Source: Anarhynchus alexandrinus (Eukaryota; Chordata; Aves; Charadriiformes; Charadriidae). From it: a stretch of 64,000 nt of DNA. Shown here piece after piece: positions 51,166-64,000 of the stretch. The stretch is taken from the NCBI GenBank assembly GCA_008711295.1, contig VUYV01000213.1, positions 284,187-348,186 on the forward strand, read 5' to 3'. The notes under the pieces were generated by a model. The model worked only from the letters and a program-made list of their open reading frames with translations, was not told the DNA's origin and ran no database searches. Numbering within the stretch: the first letter of the stretch is position 1; each line of letters opens with the position of its first letter. A program made the translations under genes and the position numbers.

Positions 51166-51915
51166 ACTAAGGCCAAAGCTTAAAGGTATTTAGCAACCTA
51201 AAGTTGTAAATTGGACATCCTTTTGGATTTTTCAAAAGCACACAGGCATAAATCTCCCACTAGATTCTTATCTGCGTCATTAAGCCCCTAAATTACATTA
51301 TAAACTTGTTGCTTAGGCTTTTTTTCTTCCTTAGCAAATTACTTACAAACCAGTCTTGCCTTTCCCCGAATGTATTACTTGCAAGTATGCACCAAATGCT
51401 TTGGCAGAATTATGTTCATGCTTCAAGCTATTTGGAAAATGTTAATTTAATCTGCTCTTTTCTTGTTATTCATGTGGGCAGCCAGTCACCTAAATCACAT
51501 GTTATAATTTCTACCTTCCCACTGGCTGCCTAAATGTTTTTACCAGGAGAATTATGAGCATGAAAGGCAATAAGCAGCAAAACCCAGGTGATTTGCTGCT
51601 GATAGGAATTTGAGGATAATAGCTATTCCTGTTAAAATTCACTAAACTTGTAGTTGATCTCAGCATATTTGCGGCTTCCGTGTCTTTGCATCTAATATAC
51701 CTCCTGTCACCACAAATCACAGCTACTGCATGCCTATGTGCAGGAGCGGTTGCCAGACACTTTCCTTTTACTCTTGGTTGCTTCACCTAACTGATGGTTC
51801 AATAAAGTCTGCATTGACGAATCTGGATGCTTAAAATTAGTGCCTTATCCTGTGCTTTGGAATTGAAAGAAATATTTAGATGCCTGTGTATACACTTAGG
51901 GGCTTAATGACAGAC
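51166..51915. repeat. Cluster of old palindromic (MITE-like) repeat remnants
   Basis: Three blocks carry 'cacctaa/ttaggtgc'-like words. At 51181-51293 the order GGTATTTAGCAACCTAAAG, TTTTTCAAAAGCAC, AAGCCCCTAA resembles a palindromic repeat widespread in reptile and bird DNA. TCATTAAGCCCCTAA (51277-51291) recurs as its exact reverse complement at 51896-51910. A nested perfect 10-bp inverted repeat (GGCAGCCAGT / ACTGGCTGCC) lies at 51477-51486 and 51521-51530. The inverted repeats are seen directly; the family assignment is from memory and unsure. No transposase is present. Confidence 0.45.
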
Positions 51916-54900
51916 TTACGAGCCTGCTAGTAATTCAGTGTCGAAGACTTACTTCTCTGTGTGTGCTGTGTGGACATATATGTCAATTAATTCATTTTTA
52001 TTACCAGATTTCATTTTAAATTGTGGTCATTTCTTACTTTTTTAACTTGACTGAGATAATAAAAATGAACTACCATCTAGGTAACAGTTAGGCCCAAAGC
52101 AGTGTTGGCACTTTGTGGTAACAAAGGTAAATATTTACTCTGTGAAAGACCTGCCAAGCTCACAATTTCTCTGAAAAGACGAGATTTTAGTAAAGTAAGT
52201 GACAGGCTTTCTTTCACAAGAAAGCATTCTCGTAACACTTGATTTTCATGGGCGCTTTTCTCCAGAATTGCAGCATTTTACAAAGAAAAGGAGTACTTTT
52301 GCAGAAGGGCTTGGAATGACTTGTCTCTTTTGACCAGATTGGAAGATGAACACATATATTTTTTTCTGTTCTGTGGTTTTTCCAAAGACTACATCTATTT
52401 TTCAAATGTTCCAGGCTTGGTGCATCATTAAGATAACGAGTGCTCAGCTTCCCCAGCATCGCTCCCTGCCTCCTCTGGCACGATATCTCCCTGCAAAAGC
52501 CTTGTTCCTCTGGATAAGGAGGCTTGGCCAAGAGGAGAGGTTCTGCTTTTTTTACACTTGTCCGTTGTAAACACACACAGGATTTTGCATCCTTCTGCTT
52601 TGTTTACTCTTTACGGACATTTTGGGGGGATCTGTTTTGGTTGGAATGTTTTATGTTTTATGCCTTTTTATGTTTTACGCCCAGCACAGAATGACTGAGC
52701 TCCCTTGCACCGGGGAATTGCTATGCTTGAGCAGATGTGCTTAAGGAAGTGAAGGAAATAGGGATTTCTGTTTTCTTATCCATTTGCGATTGTCTGGGTG
52801 AACACATCATCTTCTTTCTGAGAGAATAACATCACTTACAGAGAAAGTCAAGGGCAGACGTACAGAGGTAAAACAGAGCCATTAAGGCAAGCTGGGGGAG
52901 TGGAGGGGAATTTCCCTTGTGCATATTCCTCATTTCCTGTTCCAAATGTTTTTTTAGTCCTTCAAAATTACCAGGCAGACCGGCTCTGCAGATTGGTCAG
53001 TTCAGACCCTCTCTGTAAATCAGGTCCTCCGTGACCACAGCGCAGAAAGCTCACTTCAGCCTAATTCAACAGCAGAAGGTTTGGCAAGTGCAGGCGCAGC
53101 CTGTTTGCCAAGGGTCTGTGGTCCTCATCAAATCAATCACCACCGCTGCTGGCAAGGTGAAGACGGTCCTGCTTAAAAGAGGGCTGTGTCTGAGGAGCCC
53201 AGAGTCCAGGCTGTATTTTTAACCCAACCAAGACTGGTCAGGCGGGAAGCGGTGAAGTGGAGCTGCGTGGCTCTCCACTGGTGCAGCGACTTCTGCTGTG
53301 GTTTTGGGGATTTTAAGAGGACTTCGGTTCTCTCACCCTCCCTGCCCCACATCACAGACTCTAATGTTACCACTAGGTAAGGATAGGAAACATTTTAATG
53401 ATGATGCAGTGCATCTGCGGTGAGAGCAGAAAGGCAAAAAGAAACTCTGCAGTTCTATGTCTCTGCAAAACACAGTGCCTCCAAGTACCGGTACAGACCT
53501 CTGCTGTCTTCGCTATTCCTCACCAGCCCTGAGGAAGGACACCCTTCTGTCCCAGGAAAGTGACGCTCTTGCCAGAGCAGCCAGGCACGTGAACAAGCTA
53601 CATTTGGGCAAGCAGAAGTGTGAACTTCATATTGCACTGGCTGCCTCAAGGTACCTTAGTGAAGGCTTGCCAGCCTCGCGGTGAATGTGCGGTACGTGTT
53701 CCCTTTCTTGCCTGAGGAGTAAAACACCCCAAATCGCAGAGGGGTAAAACAGGCAGCAGGTAGCAGGGCACACGGCGGGCAGCTGTGTTCACGCGCCTGC
53801 AGACTGAGTGCCGAGTACTCTAAAAACTTGGTTATATTTATCTGCTAGCATCAGATCCCTTCGATGTGGCTGCACACTGCATCGCAAAGCACACTGCAGT
53901 AGAAAATCGGGCCATTAGCAGTGCATATAGAAAAGTTTTGGTTCGGTTTCCCCGGCTTTTCTTTACCTGCCTCAGTTCAAGTTAGATGATCTCTACAGTT
54001 ATTGGCTTCATTCCATACCATACTACTGAGCTGCTCTCTAGAGATATTTGTTTCCAAACCTCAAGTTATTTCCTTTAAACCTAACCTAAATTAAGGAGGC
54101 AAAAGAGGGAAAAGTGATTGGTGGTCTCTTAGCTAAAAAAAAAAAAAATAAAGCTGTCCGTGTTCCAAATTTTCCAATGGGTCATTTTTTAATTAAAAGG
54201 CAGCAGTTCTGGGGAGGAGAGCAGAGGTGCATGACGAAAGCCCTTCCCCAAGCCAGTGCCTCATTTCTTTTGCCTCTTTATGCCTCTGCAATTCTAGAAA
54301 AGCCTCTGTTGCATGCTAATTGTCCTGGCTGTAACATCTGCACAGTGAGTTTAGTTTTTTTCTTCTAAAGCCTGGCTTTTGGAGAGAGACCAGGCCAGCT
54401 AAAATGGACAAAACAACTCAGGAGTACGATTTCACAGAAATCTTGGCAGAAGGTGAACGCGATCCTGCCAGGTTTCTCACAGCCTGGACGCCTGCAGCAG
54501 ATGCAGAGGGGGGCCCAGAAAGCCAGCCAGCTCCCTCCTTTCAGCCCCGCACAAAGGCACCCCTGGGCTCCCCATGGGCTTTCCGCCCGCAGCCCTAACC
54601 CCACACGGCGTCTCGAGAGCGGTCAGCGAAAGCTGCCCACCTTCCCTGCCAAAGCACTGAGCGGCATGAACGAAGAGGCAGGTGGAAGTGGAGGTGGCCA
54701 GCTCCTGCCCACCATGGCCACGTCAGGCACGTCTCTGACGCTGCCTCTGGGCTTGCTCCCCGTGCTGCTAATGCACTACTAAGAAGACAGCTTTAATGCC
54801 TTGACTCAGTTGCCCGCTGAAGACCTTCCCTCCTGCGTCTCACCAGCTTGTTTTGCCACCTCTGTATTAAATACAGGCCTCAGGAGAAGGACAACTTGCA

Positions 54901-55435
54901 GAATACATCTACTTAAACCACTGTTGCCGTCTACAGAGCTCCTTCTCTGGTTTCATACATATATGTATCTCTCCATATTTCGGCCATGTAGTGACTACGG
55001 TCTTTACTTTCACCCTGCTTTAATTTTACACCGTAGAACAAACATTTACCATGTAAATGTATTCAAACCACAACTTCCACTGCCCAATGCACACTGTGAA
55101 TATTTCCCCCTCCCCAGCATGTGTTAAGGTCACTTCCATCAGTTCAAACACTGATTATTCATTATATCAAGTATCCGAGCTGCTAGCCGATGACAGCCGG
55201 GAAACCATAAGCTGCCTTGAGGCTTGTCTTCCTATCAGCTCCTGCAGCTGGGCGATGTGGGATTTTTTTTTCCTGCCATTGAAACTATTAGGTTGCTGCA
55301 GTTTGTTTGGTTTCAGCTTACCATAATTGCTGCCATTTCCACGGCTGATTTGGGCTGTGTTTGAAGTTGATGTACAATACAAAGTGTGCTGCATGTGTAG
55401 CTGCTCTCCATGTGTCAAGAAATTAGAGAGGGAGA

Positions 55436-55468
55436 GTGTGTGTATATGTGCGTGTGTGCATATATATA
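55436..55468. repeat. GT/AT microsatellite
   Basis: Thirty-three bases alternating purine and pyrimidine (GT, AT, GC and CA steps). Low complexity, probably length-variable. Confidence 0.88.
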
Positions 55469-58400
55469 AACATCTGCCATGTAGCTGTCTTCTACTTACT
55501 CATGTCTCTGAGGAGTTTACTCTACCAAAGGCAACCGAGTGTCTTAACTGCTCTTGCAGTGATAATCATTCAGGTTCCTGCTACTGGGGAGATTAATTTT
55601 GGTTCAGTGGGAGCAGGCACTGCAGGCAGGGGAGAAGTGGGGTGACTAGCAGAGGGTATTTAGTGTATCTACAGTTACAGGCCACAAGTCTCAAAGATGG
55701 AGAGAGATTGGAGAGAGATTGGACGTGGAGGTGGACATGGATGTGAAGCCATCAGGACAACATTTGTTCATGGTCCTGGGTCTCTCGTCCCTCCTTGAGA
55801 CACTGTAATTAAGTGCAATCCCAGAGCTGCACCACAGGCACCAAGACCACCGGATATTTATGGCCCAGGGACCTGGAGGAAACCCTGGCCCAGGGGAGGA
55901 AGGGCAACAGCTGGCACAGGAGACAGGGCAGCCCTTCGTTGGAGTTGCGGGCACGGGACCTCAGGACAATGGGATAAAAGCCCTTCCTTGGGTGAACATT
56001 GCTGTGTCTCAGGTCCCCATTTGTAACTGAAGGATAACAAAGCTGCTGCCCACTGCCTTCTGCCACATTTGTGGTGCAAGCTCCTTCAGGGGAGGACCCC
56101 TTTCCAGTATAGGTTGATGCATTACCCCCTGTGATGGTAAAAAGGTACTGATCACAACTGGGTTACACAGGTACCTGAAGAGTATCTGACAAAAAGAATA
56201 GAGAAACATAGTGCAGTATGTTTTCATTCATAGAAATGGGACAAATCAAAGTAAGGTGGATTAAGTCTCTTATTTTCCATTAGTAAAAATATTCACGGTC
56301 TTTCTGTGAGTCTTACCTTCCCTATGCTGACCTACACTGGCAATCATCAGTTTGTTCCTTTGAATCTGCAGGAGGTACTTATATGACGCAAAGAGGATGG
56401 AGGAAGCCAGGGGCTTTTTTGAAACCATATGAGGACCAGAGGAGAAGGAAAGAGTGCTCATGGGTGGGAGGACAGCTCCTTTCACTGAATCTCGTTCTTT
56501 TTTTCAGCTGTCCCCAGTTTGCAGCACACCTGGGAGGCACAGCAGCATATCATCCGGCAAAAATAAATATACCTAGATAGGAGATAGAAGACAGAAGTGT
56601 AGAAACATGGTATGTTGGACTAACTGTAGTGGGTGGACTGGAGGTAGTTTCTCATGTGTGTCTGAAAGCCCTGCCCGTGATAGTAATGGGATGTCATGTT
56701 TTGCTTCACAACCTGTTTTTTCTTGATGGAAAGAAACAGTTATTTCACGGCAAGTAACTTAGCCAGAGATCAATACTGCACTGAAAACAGGGGTCCCACC
56801 GTTCCAGTGTCATTGGTGGATGCACCAAGTGTGAACCCTTGTGCCTGGCTCCCCCAGCCTCAGGGGTGCACCAGTGCAGGACTTCTTGAGATGAACACAG
56901 CAAGGAGTAGACCTGCTTAAGCTGACAGCACCTGTACATATGTCTGCTTGGTGAGTGTAAAATGACTCAGACTCGGAATACGAGGACCCAAGGACACATC
57001 TCCTGTGTGTGTGCTGAACTAGCCCAACACCCCAACTCCAGCCCTGGCCAAGAGCAGGTGCCAGCAGAAGAATGGAGGAACAGAACCTGAGTACAAGAAA
57101 CAAGTGGTTATGCCTCTGATGACTGGTCCTGGGCCCTTGAGCAACCATGGCCTCAGAGCTGTGTCTTGCTGTGGCTCAGGCAGCAGGGTGCTGGAGGCTG
57201 AACTCATCTGTGCCCCGGAGGTGAGCTGTTTTGCCTCTCTTTATCCTTTTTCTGATAATTGGGTCAATTGGGCCTTCATCAAGTGTGTGCTTTGAGATCC
57301 ATAAGTGAAATGCCATATAGGGGCTGAACATCAGTACGTATCATGGTATACCATAGTATGAGGATGCAAAAACCCAGGGCCTGGCTTCAGACCAGTTCAG
57401 GTCTCCCAGGTGAATCCACGCACTTTGTCACCTACCATCACTCACATGGAACCCTGTGCCCCTGCTCCCACAGAGACTGATCAACGCTTCCCAGCCCCTT
57501 CCTCACCATCACCCCCCTGGCCCTCCATCCAGTCACCATCTCCTCCCTGCTTGCTGCTGCCTGCTCCTCTCTGGCTGCCCTGCATCCCTCATACATCAGC
57601 CACCACTGTCCCAGCAGCCTGTCTGGCAGTACCAGCCTGAGACACAAACGATTGCTGATTATAGTCTGCTTTTTTTGTCTGAAACCTGAACAATGGCTAA
57701 GCAGCAGCTAATGTAACCGTGTGAGTACATTTTTGTTTCCACCTGTCCTCTTACTCACTGTTTGTCAGGATTTGCTGGCTTGGAGAAGCTCCATGGATGG
57801 AGAGAAGTCTGGTAGAGCAAGGACTTGAGCCTAAACCCCCTGAGTTGGGATGGGACCAGTGCTCCCCTGCCTGTCTTCCCTACTCCCAGGTCTTCGCTGA
57901 CACAGCAGGGACCAGCACCACCTGCCTGTTCAAAAAACACCATGGGAGCCAAATGCAGGTGACAGCTACAGCACTGCAAAAAATGACTGGTGGCTGCCTA
58001 ACACGAACTCTCCTTGCCAGCATCACCTTTACTAGACCCTCCTTTTCCCCCACTCAGTGAATGGTTTATTTCAGCATATTGCGATACACCACCTGAAGCC
58101 CTGCCTACCACCACAACTGCAGGAGCCCAGCAGGAGTGTGATCCATTGTTAAGGATGTATTTTTAAAGCAAAGAAATAACATATCCTTTGTAGGGAAAGG
58201 ATTGAGTCCCTTATTGCGAGCAGTTTTTGCTGAGCTGAATGAAATAACAGGTTGCAAAGCCTTTTGTTTGTCAGACTGACATTCAGACCATTTTTGCATT
58301 TTTGACCCATTAGTCTTCTGTCCAAGCTAACACATTTTTGGAAACACTACAGAGGGGCTGTAGGCGCTGTATGTGCTGACGCCGACCATAATCAGAAGCA

Positions 58401-58964
58401 TTTCACAGGAACGACTGCTGGCAGCCACAGTGCTGACTGTGAAAAAGCACAGTGAATGAAAAGAAGTTGCAGTAACAAAAAACAAATTAAAACAACGACG
58501 AATGTCCCCTCACCCCCCCATTTCAATCGTTTTGCCAGTTACATGAGGCTCTGCTTTGTGCAACCCTCCTTCCCCACCACGTCCTCACAGAGGTCCCTCC
58601 AAGCCCCCATGCTCTGGGCTGAAACCTCAGCTGGGCACAGGGTGCACCAGCCAGACCTGAACTCGTGCTAAAGAGGGTTGGGGGCAGCCACCAGTCTACC
58701 ACACAGATGTCCTGTAACAAGCCAGATAACATTCCCCCACGTCACAGAGAAACGGCGATCTCCAGAAGCATGTCATCTGTTGTTTCTCTGATTTTTTGCT
58801 GTTGTGTTGTTGTTGTTGGCTGTACGCTCATCCCTGCCCCGGAGTGGAGAGCGTGGGTCTTGCTCCACCAGCAGCACAGCAGATGGTTCATGGTAGCCAC
58901 AGCCAGACCAAGCTGAGCACAGCAGCGAGGTCTACAAGAGCAAGGTTATTTTGATTTCCTGTTT

Positions 58965-58981
58965 AAAAAAAAAAAAAAAAA
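58965..58981. repeat. Poly(A) run of 17
   Basis: Seventeen consecutive A. The preceding sequence shows no recognisable retrocopy, so a poly(A) tail is not supported. Confidence 0.9.
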
Positions 58982-59855
58982 TTGAAATCTTTTCTTTGTT
59001 GGAGAGGGAAGAGATCTTTTCTTTGCCTTAGCAGGAAGTGGTTGCAAAAGTTAAATGAAGATTAAGGAGATTAAACTGGAGGGGACTTTTTCAAGCCATA
59101 AAAAGGTAAAATACTTAAGAATGCCCCTGCAACATTTTATTCCAGAGAGAGCAGAGGATAAAGAAGTCAGTTTCTCAGATATATTTATTTCACCGTTTCT
59201 GACTTGAAAGGGTATGAAAAGAAGAAATAAAGAAATCCATGTGACGGGGGGAAACAGATTTTGTAAAGTCATATGAAGAAGCCAGAAACCACATGTTGAA
59301 TAGAGGTAGGGGATAAATCATTTTTGCATTGATATAGTTGTTTGAGGGAAATCCTATACCTCTTCCTACGTATGCCCATACATTCACTCAGTGTTTTCTT
59401 CAAGCAGCAGAACCAATGTAAAATCCACTCAAGCATTCAGATTTTACAGCAAAAGGCTGTTCAAAATAACAGTCCCAATGAACCATCTCAGAGGGACATA
59501 AACATTTTTTCTTGATCAAGTAATGTGGTTTTTTATGAACAATGTTTTTTTACATACACCTTTGTTAAGAAATGAGCATAATAGGCCCAAAGGAGTGTAA
59601 ATAATTTTAAAGCAGTCTGGAGTTTCATGTTAGGAGCTAAAAGGAAATCTAGGGCTTACCTCAACCTGGTAGCACATGTTAAAACTACAATTGCAACATT
59701 AAAATGCAATTTTGTGTTACCTACAATTTACATAATACAGGCAGACCAACCTGGAGCAGAGAGCTTTAAGTGGGGAGCAACAGGGGAGAGAGGTGATGAC
59801 ACACAATCATCAGCAGAGAGTTCATAAATTAGGATTAGAGAGTAAACCAATGCAG

Positions 59856-60592
59856 GTAATGTTGGGGTGGATGCCTGCTACGGACCGCCTGGTCATGAAG
59901 AGGCAGATGAGACCTTCTTTGGTCAACTGGAAGAAGCCTCTTGTCTGCAAGCCGTTGTCTCCATGGGGAAATTCAACCACCTCAATAATATTCAAGAGAG
60001 TAATGCAGTAGAGCACAAGCAATCCAGGAGGTTTCTGGAGTGTATTGATGTCAGCTTCCTGGCATAGGTGATCAAGGTGCTGACAGATGGAGACATTCTG
60101 CTGAACCTCATACTTACACAAAGCAACAGCTGGTTGGGAATGTGACAGTCAGCAGCAGCCTTGGCTGCAGTGAATGTGAGATGGTCCGGGGGGAGTGCAG
60201 GATCCTGAGGGGAGGGAGCTTCACAAAAAGCTTGGAGAAGTGATGGGTCAGGGGGATTTAGCAACATATATAACCACCTGAGGTGAGGAATTAAAGGAGA
60301 CGGAGCTCAGTGGTGCCCAGTGACAGGACCAGAGGTGATAGGTGCAAAACAGGAAATTCTGCTTAAAATTTAAAAAACAAAAAAAACAACACCAAACTTC
60401 TTTACCACGAGGGTGATCAAACAGTGGCACAGGTTTCCCAGACAGGCTGTGACGTCTTAGTCTTGGAAATATAAAAATCCATCTGGAGGAGGCCCCAAGC
60501 AGCCTGCTCTGGCTGACCCTGCACAAGCAGAGGGGGCTGGACAAGACAACCTCCAAAAATGCCTGCCGCCCTTAGATGCTCTGTGACTCTGT
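59856..60592 (+). mobile_element. CR1 LINE with internal deletion: endonuclease end joined to 3' UTR
   Basis: The plus strand at 59867-60067 encodes the C-terminal half of the CR1 endonuclease: DACYGPPGHEEADETFF, then the GDFN position read as GKFN (59966-59977), then HKQSRRFLECID. Matching continues past stops to a CRILRGG-like block at about 60195-60216. From about 60267 the sequence matches the extreme C-terminus and 3' UTR (the AGTGGTGCCCAGTGACAGGA word, then TTCTTTACCACGAGGGTGAT), ending near 60592 in a decayed tip. The whole reverse transcriptase, normally well over 1 kb, is missing, with the junction inside 60219-60266. An A-rich expansion sits at 60364-60392. The copy is dead: Asp of GDFN is lost and stops are present. 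Confidence 0.92.
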
Positions 60593-63500
60593 AGCACATT
60601 GAAGGAGACTTTTTCCATAGTAAGACAAGATCTGACTTTCTGAAAATCAAAAGTTGTCTTAAATGGATCTGGCTTAAATCACTTTAAATATGATTTATTA
60701 AAAGACCACATTTGTGCAGTTTTGCAGGATAGCTGGAATGCAATCTTTACTCACTAATAACCTCTAACGAATTCCCATAAACCAGCATGGAAAATTGCTT
60801 CTTATTAATGACAGAACTGTAAATATCTAAAACAATAAGGTTATACTCATGGCAGAGTGGTTAGAAATTACTGACAGAGGGATCCCCAAACGGCTCCACT
60901 CCCAGCCTCTCCCATTTGTACCTGGTTGCATATTGTCCCTTGGGTAAAGTCTACTGGCATAGACTGGACTGTGGAAAAAAACATATTTTTAGTATGAACG
61001 ACTCAACATTAATGGAGTTAAGAGTTTCTGAATTCAGCATGAAAACACATTAGATCAAGAACTGGTGACAAATCCTACTTCTCCGATGTCAGGTGGATTG
61101 AGTAATGTCTGGAAAGACTGATTCTAAAACGAGCGTCTGGACATGTCAAAACAGTTTAAATATCCTTTCCAGAGTGTGCTAAAATGAAGTTAACTATTCA
61201 CTTCATTTAAAATATTCTTCATACTCCAATGAAGCTATTATTTACTGTACTGTAAACCTTTCCATTTTTTAATATGAATGCTCCCAGCAGCCAGAGCTTG
61301 TTTAATATAACAATAACTTGAGGGAAGAGGTACGAAGTAAACACTTTTTTACCTGCTTTCTTAGTGAGACAGAGGTAGTTTTTAAACACTGAAGTCAGGA
61401 CACTTTCTTTCTTGATCTGCATTTGTTACACACTTACAAGAGCACTATTGAATATTGCATGGGTCAGAAGAGTCTGGACAAGAAATACGGTTTTATTCCC
61501 TGGAAGTACCCATGCTTGCATGAAAGCTAAGCTCCCTTTGACCAAGTGCAGCCTAAGCTGGAATACAGGCAATAAAAATATGTTTAATTTTAGTTCACGC
61601 CAGTACAAATGACATGGAGAAAACCAATTACAGGCTTTTAGGAGTGTAATTAATTTCCCAGATTTCAAATGTCCTTGTTTGGACGTATCAGATGCTCAGC
61701 ACTTTCAGAGATCTAACTTTTCTGTTTCCAGAGGCAGTGTTGGCATCTGCTTGGTTGGCTTCACCGTGACTCTAGGAGACCTCTGGCGCAGCCAATACCA
61801 TTGAAGTATACACCTTTCAAATGAATCTTAATAGTTGCCAGAGTGTTAAGAATAAAATTTTGACAGTCTGACTTCCAGAACATCTGCAGATACAGTCTAA
61901 ATGGCTTGAGTTTTTCTGAGCTGTTTGCATAACTAGTGAAAAAGCAGATTACAATAGTCCACATGATTTCAAGAAACATGGCAGATGATAAAAAATAGAG
62001 GCATCTAAGTTTTTAGTTATTCAGTTCTGTCTTGTTGACTGCTTTTGTTTTGTTACTTTTCTTAATTTCTTTGTTCTTCTATTTGCTGCAAAGGCATCCT
62101 GCCAAAAATAAAAATCCCCAACCTCCCTTCCCCCCCCTAAACAACAAAAAACATTCTCAAGCCACAGGAGTAGTAAGCATTATAATTTAACTGAATGTGG
62201 CAGTGGCAACTCCTCAAGCAGCTGTGTTCTAAACAACTTGATGCTCTAGAAATAATCTTCCAGTGTATCAAGAACACTTCTGCTACATGAAATATTTCTT
62301 CACCCTTCCTCATTCTTTCATGTGTATATTTGTGTAAAGCAACACTTAAGCATATAAAAAATATATGCACTGATTTTGGCTCTCCCACCTAGACTTTTTT
62401 TCATTCTGAAAAAATGTTAAAGACCCAATTCTAACATTCCTTTTAACGAAACATCAAACATTCTGGTCTGCAGTGTCTGCAGTAACTCTTCTCCCCTCCA
62501 AAATCAATTTCTTTTGCATTTTTGACATATGAAGCAAAGCTGAAACAAAACATTTTTGTTGCTATCATGTTTCAATCAACAAGTTTACTGTATTGTCAGT
62601 TTCTCAAATGGAAAAAAAATTCCAAGCCAAATTTATGATTTTAAGACTGCTCCCGAGCCAAGACTCACTTTTTTGTAACACACTTTTACTGATTTAAGCT
62701 CTATTCCAGAGGAATACTTAAATATTTGCCTGTGTGCTTTGAATAGTTCAACCCAGCAAAAGTATGAGTGATTTTCCCCTCTTAATCCTTTTTTTTTCTC
62801 TTCTAGTTTTAAGGTTCAGAGTTTTCATCTTGTACCACTGACAAAAAGCAGGGCATTATAAAACGTACATGGAACACTGGCTTATAGGAAGAAATTATGT
62901 AAAGAGCTTCTGTTCTTTATCTTCCCTCACAAGAAGGTTTATATGAAATTGAATGATCAGAATGGTACTGAAAAAAAATGTTCACACAAGATGGGATTAA
63001 ACCATGGGATCTGTTCCCATAGACAGACCCTAAAATACAAAATGTAACAACTTTCAGAAAGGGCTGTATGCTTATATAAACTTTGAAAACATCAAGGGCA
63101 AGCATTCTGGAAGAGGTATTAAAACATACTCTCCAGAGCTTAGGCAAAACTGTAACTATCAGTAATCAAGACGATCTCTTGTCTGCAAGTTTCTGACACT
63201 TTCATCTGAAGCATCTGGCACTGACAGCTCTCAGATGTGGGATGCTAGACTAGATGGATGATGGACATAATCCAGTATAACAGTCTCCACATTCCAGTTT
63301 CACTGTATAGAGGCTACTAAGGCTTTCTTTCCTCTGTGTAGAACCTAAAATTTTCCCTGACAACCTTCTGCACCGCCCTGGACCACAACAGATACAACAC
63401 AAAGCAGATTTTTACAAGCATAATGTTATAAACCACAAAGGCGCAATACTATCAGTTAAGTCAATTATTATACCCTCTATACCCTTTTCTCCTGTAAAAG

Positions 63501-64000
63501 AGATTTTCATTACGAAGAGCAGTTGTGAAAAGCAAGTGTTAATTAATCAAGTTTTATTCACAACTACTATGTTAAAAAGAATACAAAACCATAATTATTT
63601 TCTAGAGATCCTACTCCTGGAATATTTGCTTGCAGCAAAAGTTCTTTCACAAGCAATCTTTTTCTTGCTTCTTTTTTTCTTTTTTAACACCACACATTTT
63701 AGAGTCAGCATTTTAACCCAACACCAATTTTTAAACTTTAGGCCCTGACCTTCAGCTGATGGGATTCAACATATCTATGTTTAACTCACTAGAGCCATCA
63801 CAAATCCAAAGGATCAGTAGGAAGCTCCAAAGGTGCCTGGTCCCTGTCCTACCTGAATGGTAGGAATGACTGAAGGACATCATTGTGAACATGTGCTTGT
63901 CTAAGCTCTTTGTAAATGGGAAACACCAGCCCATGATTTCACCCTCACACACCAGCTGTCTCGGTGATTCTTCCATTGCTTCACGGTCCTTGCCATCCCA
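60593..64000. other. AT-rich non-coding DNA, nothing recognised
   Basis: Unique AT-rich sequence to the end of the window. Open frames are at most 83 codons and resemble nothing known. C-, A- and T-runs occur (for example near 62130 and 63671-63686). No CR1, LTR or RNA gene is recognised. Confidence 0.55.

Larger units (their letters stand above)
51916..59855. other. Non-coding DNA, GC-richer in parts, no gene recognised
   Basis: Eight kilobases of unique sequence. GC- and CpG-richer patches lie at about 53000-53350, 53690-53880, 54440-54780 and 57400-57650, the last strongly C-rich on the plus strand. They host many overlapping frames of 60-112 codons on both strands, none with a domain I recognise. 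Simple features are A14 at 54135-54148, a GT/AT microsatellite at 55436-55468, a small tandem duplication at 55699-55722, a short GTT run near 58801-58817 and A17 at 58965-58981. Confidence 0.45.

Noticed and set aside
54404..54782. Overlapping plus-strand frames in a CpG-richer patch, considered as a first coding exon
   Set aside because: Products are low-complexity Pro/Ser/Ala-rich in more than one frame, as expected by chance in GC-rich DNA.
58965..58981. Poly(A) tail of a processed pseudogene
   Set aside because: The upstream sequence does not resemble any coding sequence, and no flanking duplication is visible.
1..64000. Protein-coding genes, operons, CRISPR arrays or a defence-type gene system
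   Set aside because: Open frames are short, begin arbitrarily, overlap on both strands and lack known domains. There is no regular spacer array, and the CR1 content identifies a bird genome.

Overview
This window looks like non-coding DNA from a bird nuclear genome. The main evidence is at least eight CR1 LINE fragments, several ending in the typical avian CR1 3' tip built from an 8-bp ATTCTATG-type unit (for example at 10686-10711 and 22200-22226). The remaining sequence is AT-rich, with microsatellites, homopolymer runs and assembly gaps (N at 9523, 10816-10983 and 44718). I recognise no cellular protein-coding exon, tRNA, rRNA, CRISPR array, operon or prokaryotic feature. Open frames are short (longest ATG-started 207 codons), mostly lie on both strands of GC-rich patches, and resemble no family I know except where they run through CR1.

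Layout: 1-10685 is free of recognisable CR1. It holds a GC-rich, CpG-bearing patch (2400-3100), a homeodomain/SOX-site-rich stretch that looks like a conserved enhancer (4780-5045) and a 66-bp strictly alternating purine/pyrimidine tract (6677-6742). From 10686 to 22226 there is a CR1 cluster. Four copies are on the minus strand (10686, 16029, 16536 and 18630, the last keeping 1.25 kb of decayed reverse transcriptase and 3' region) and one 3' end is on the plus strand (22092-22226). From 22227 to 44586, about 22 kb, I see no CR1. This part holds several more enhancer-like stretches (23520-23690, 23930-24110, 29640-29890, 37975-38110), two hairpins and faint ancient amniote repeats. CR1 returns at 44587, where a truncated copy is bracketed by a perfect 66-bp direct repeat and an N, and at 46961. 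A region of old palindromic repeats lies at 51166-51915. GC-richer unique DNA follows (about 52900-58920). Near the end, a plus-strand CR1 (59856-60592) joins the end of its endonuclease domain to its 3' end and lacks the reverse transcriptase.

No new multi-gene system is supported. The most useful leads are the 66-bp duplication around the CR1 at 44.6 kb, which probably reflects either a recent polymorphic insertion or a haplotype-merging assembly error; the CR1-poor interval carrying enhancer-like sequence; and the old palindromic repeats. Claims about conservation are inferences from sequence texture only.
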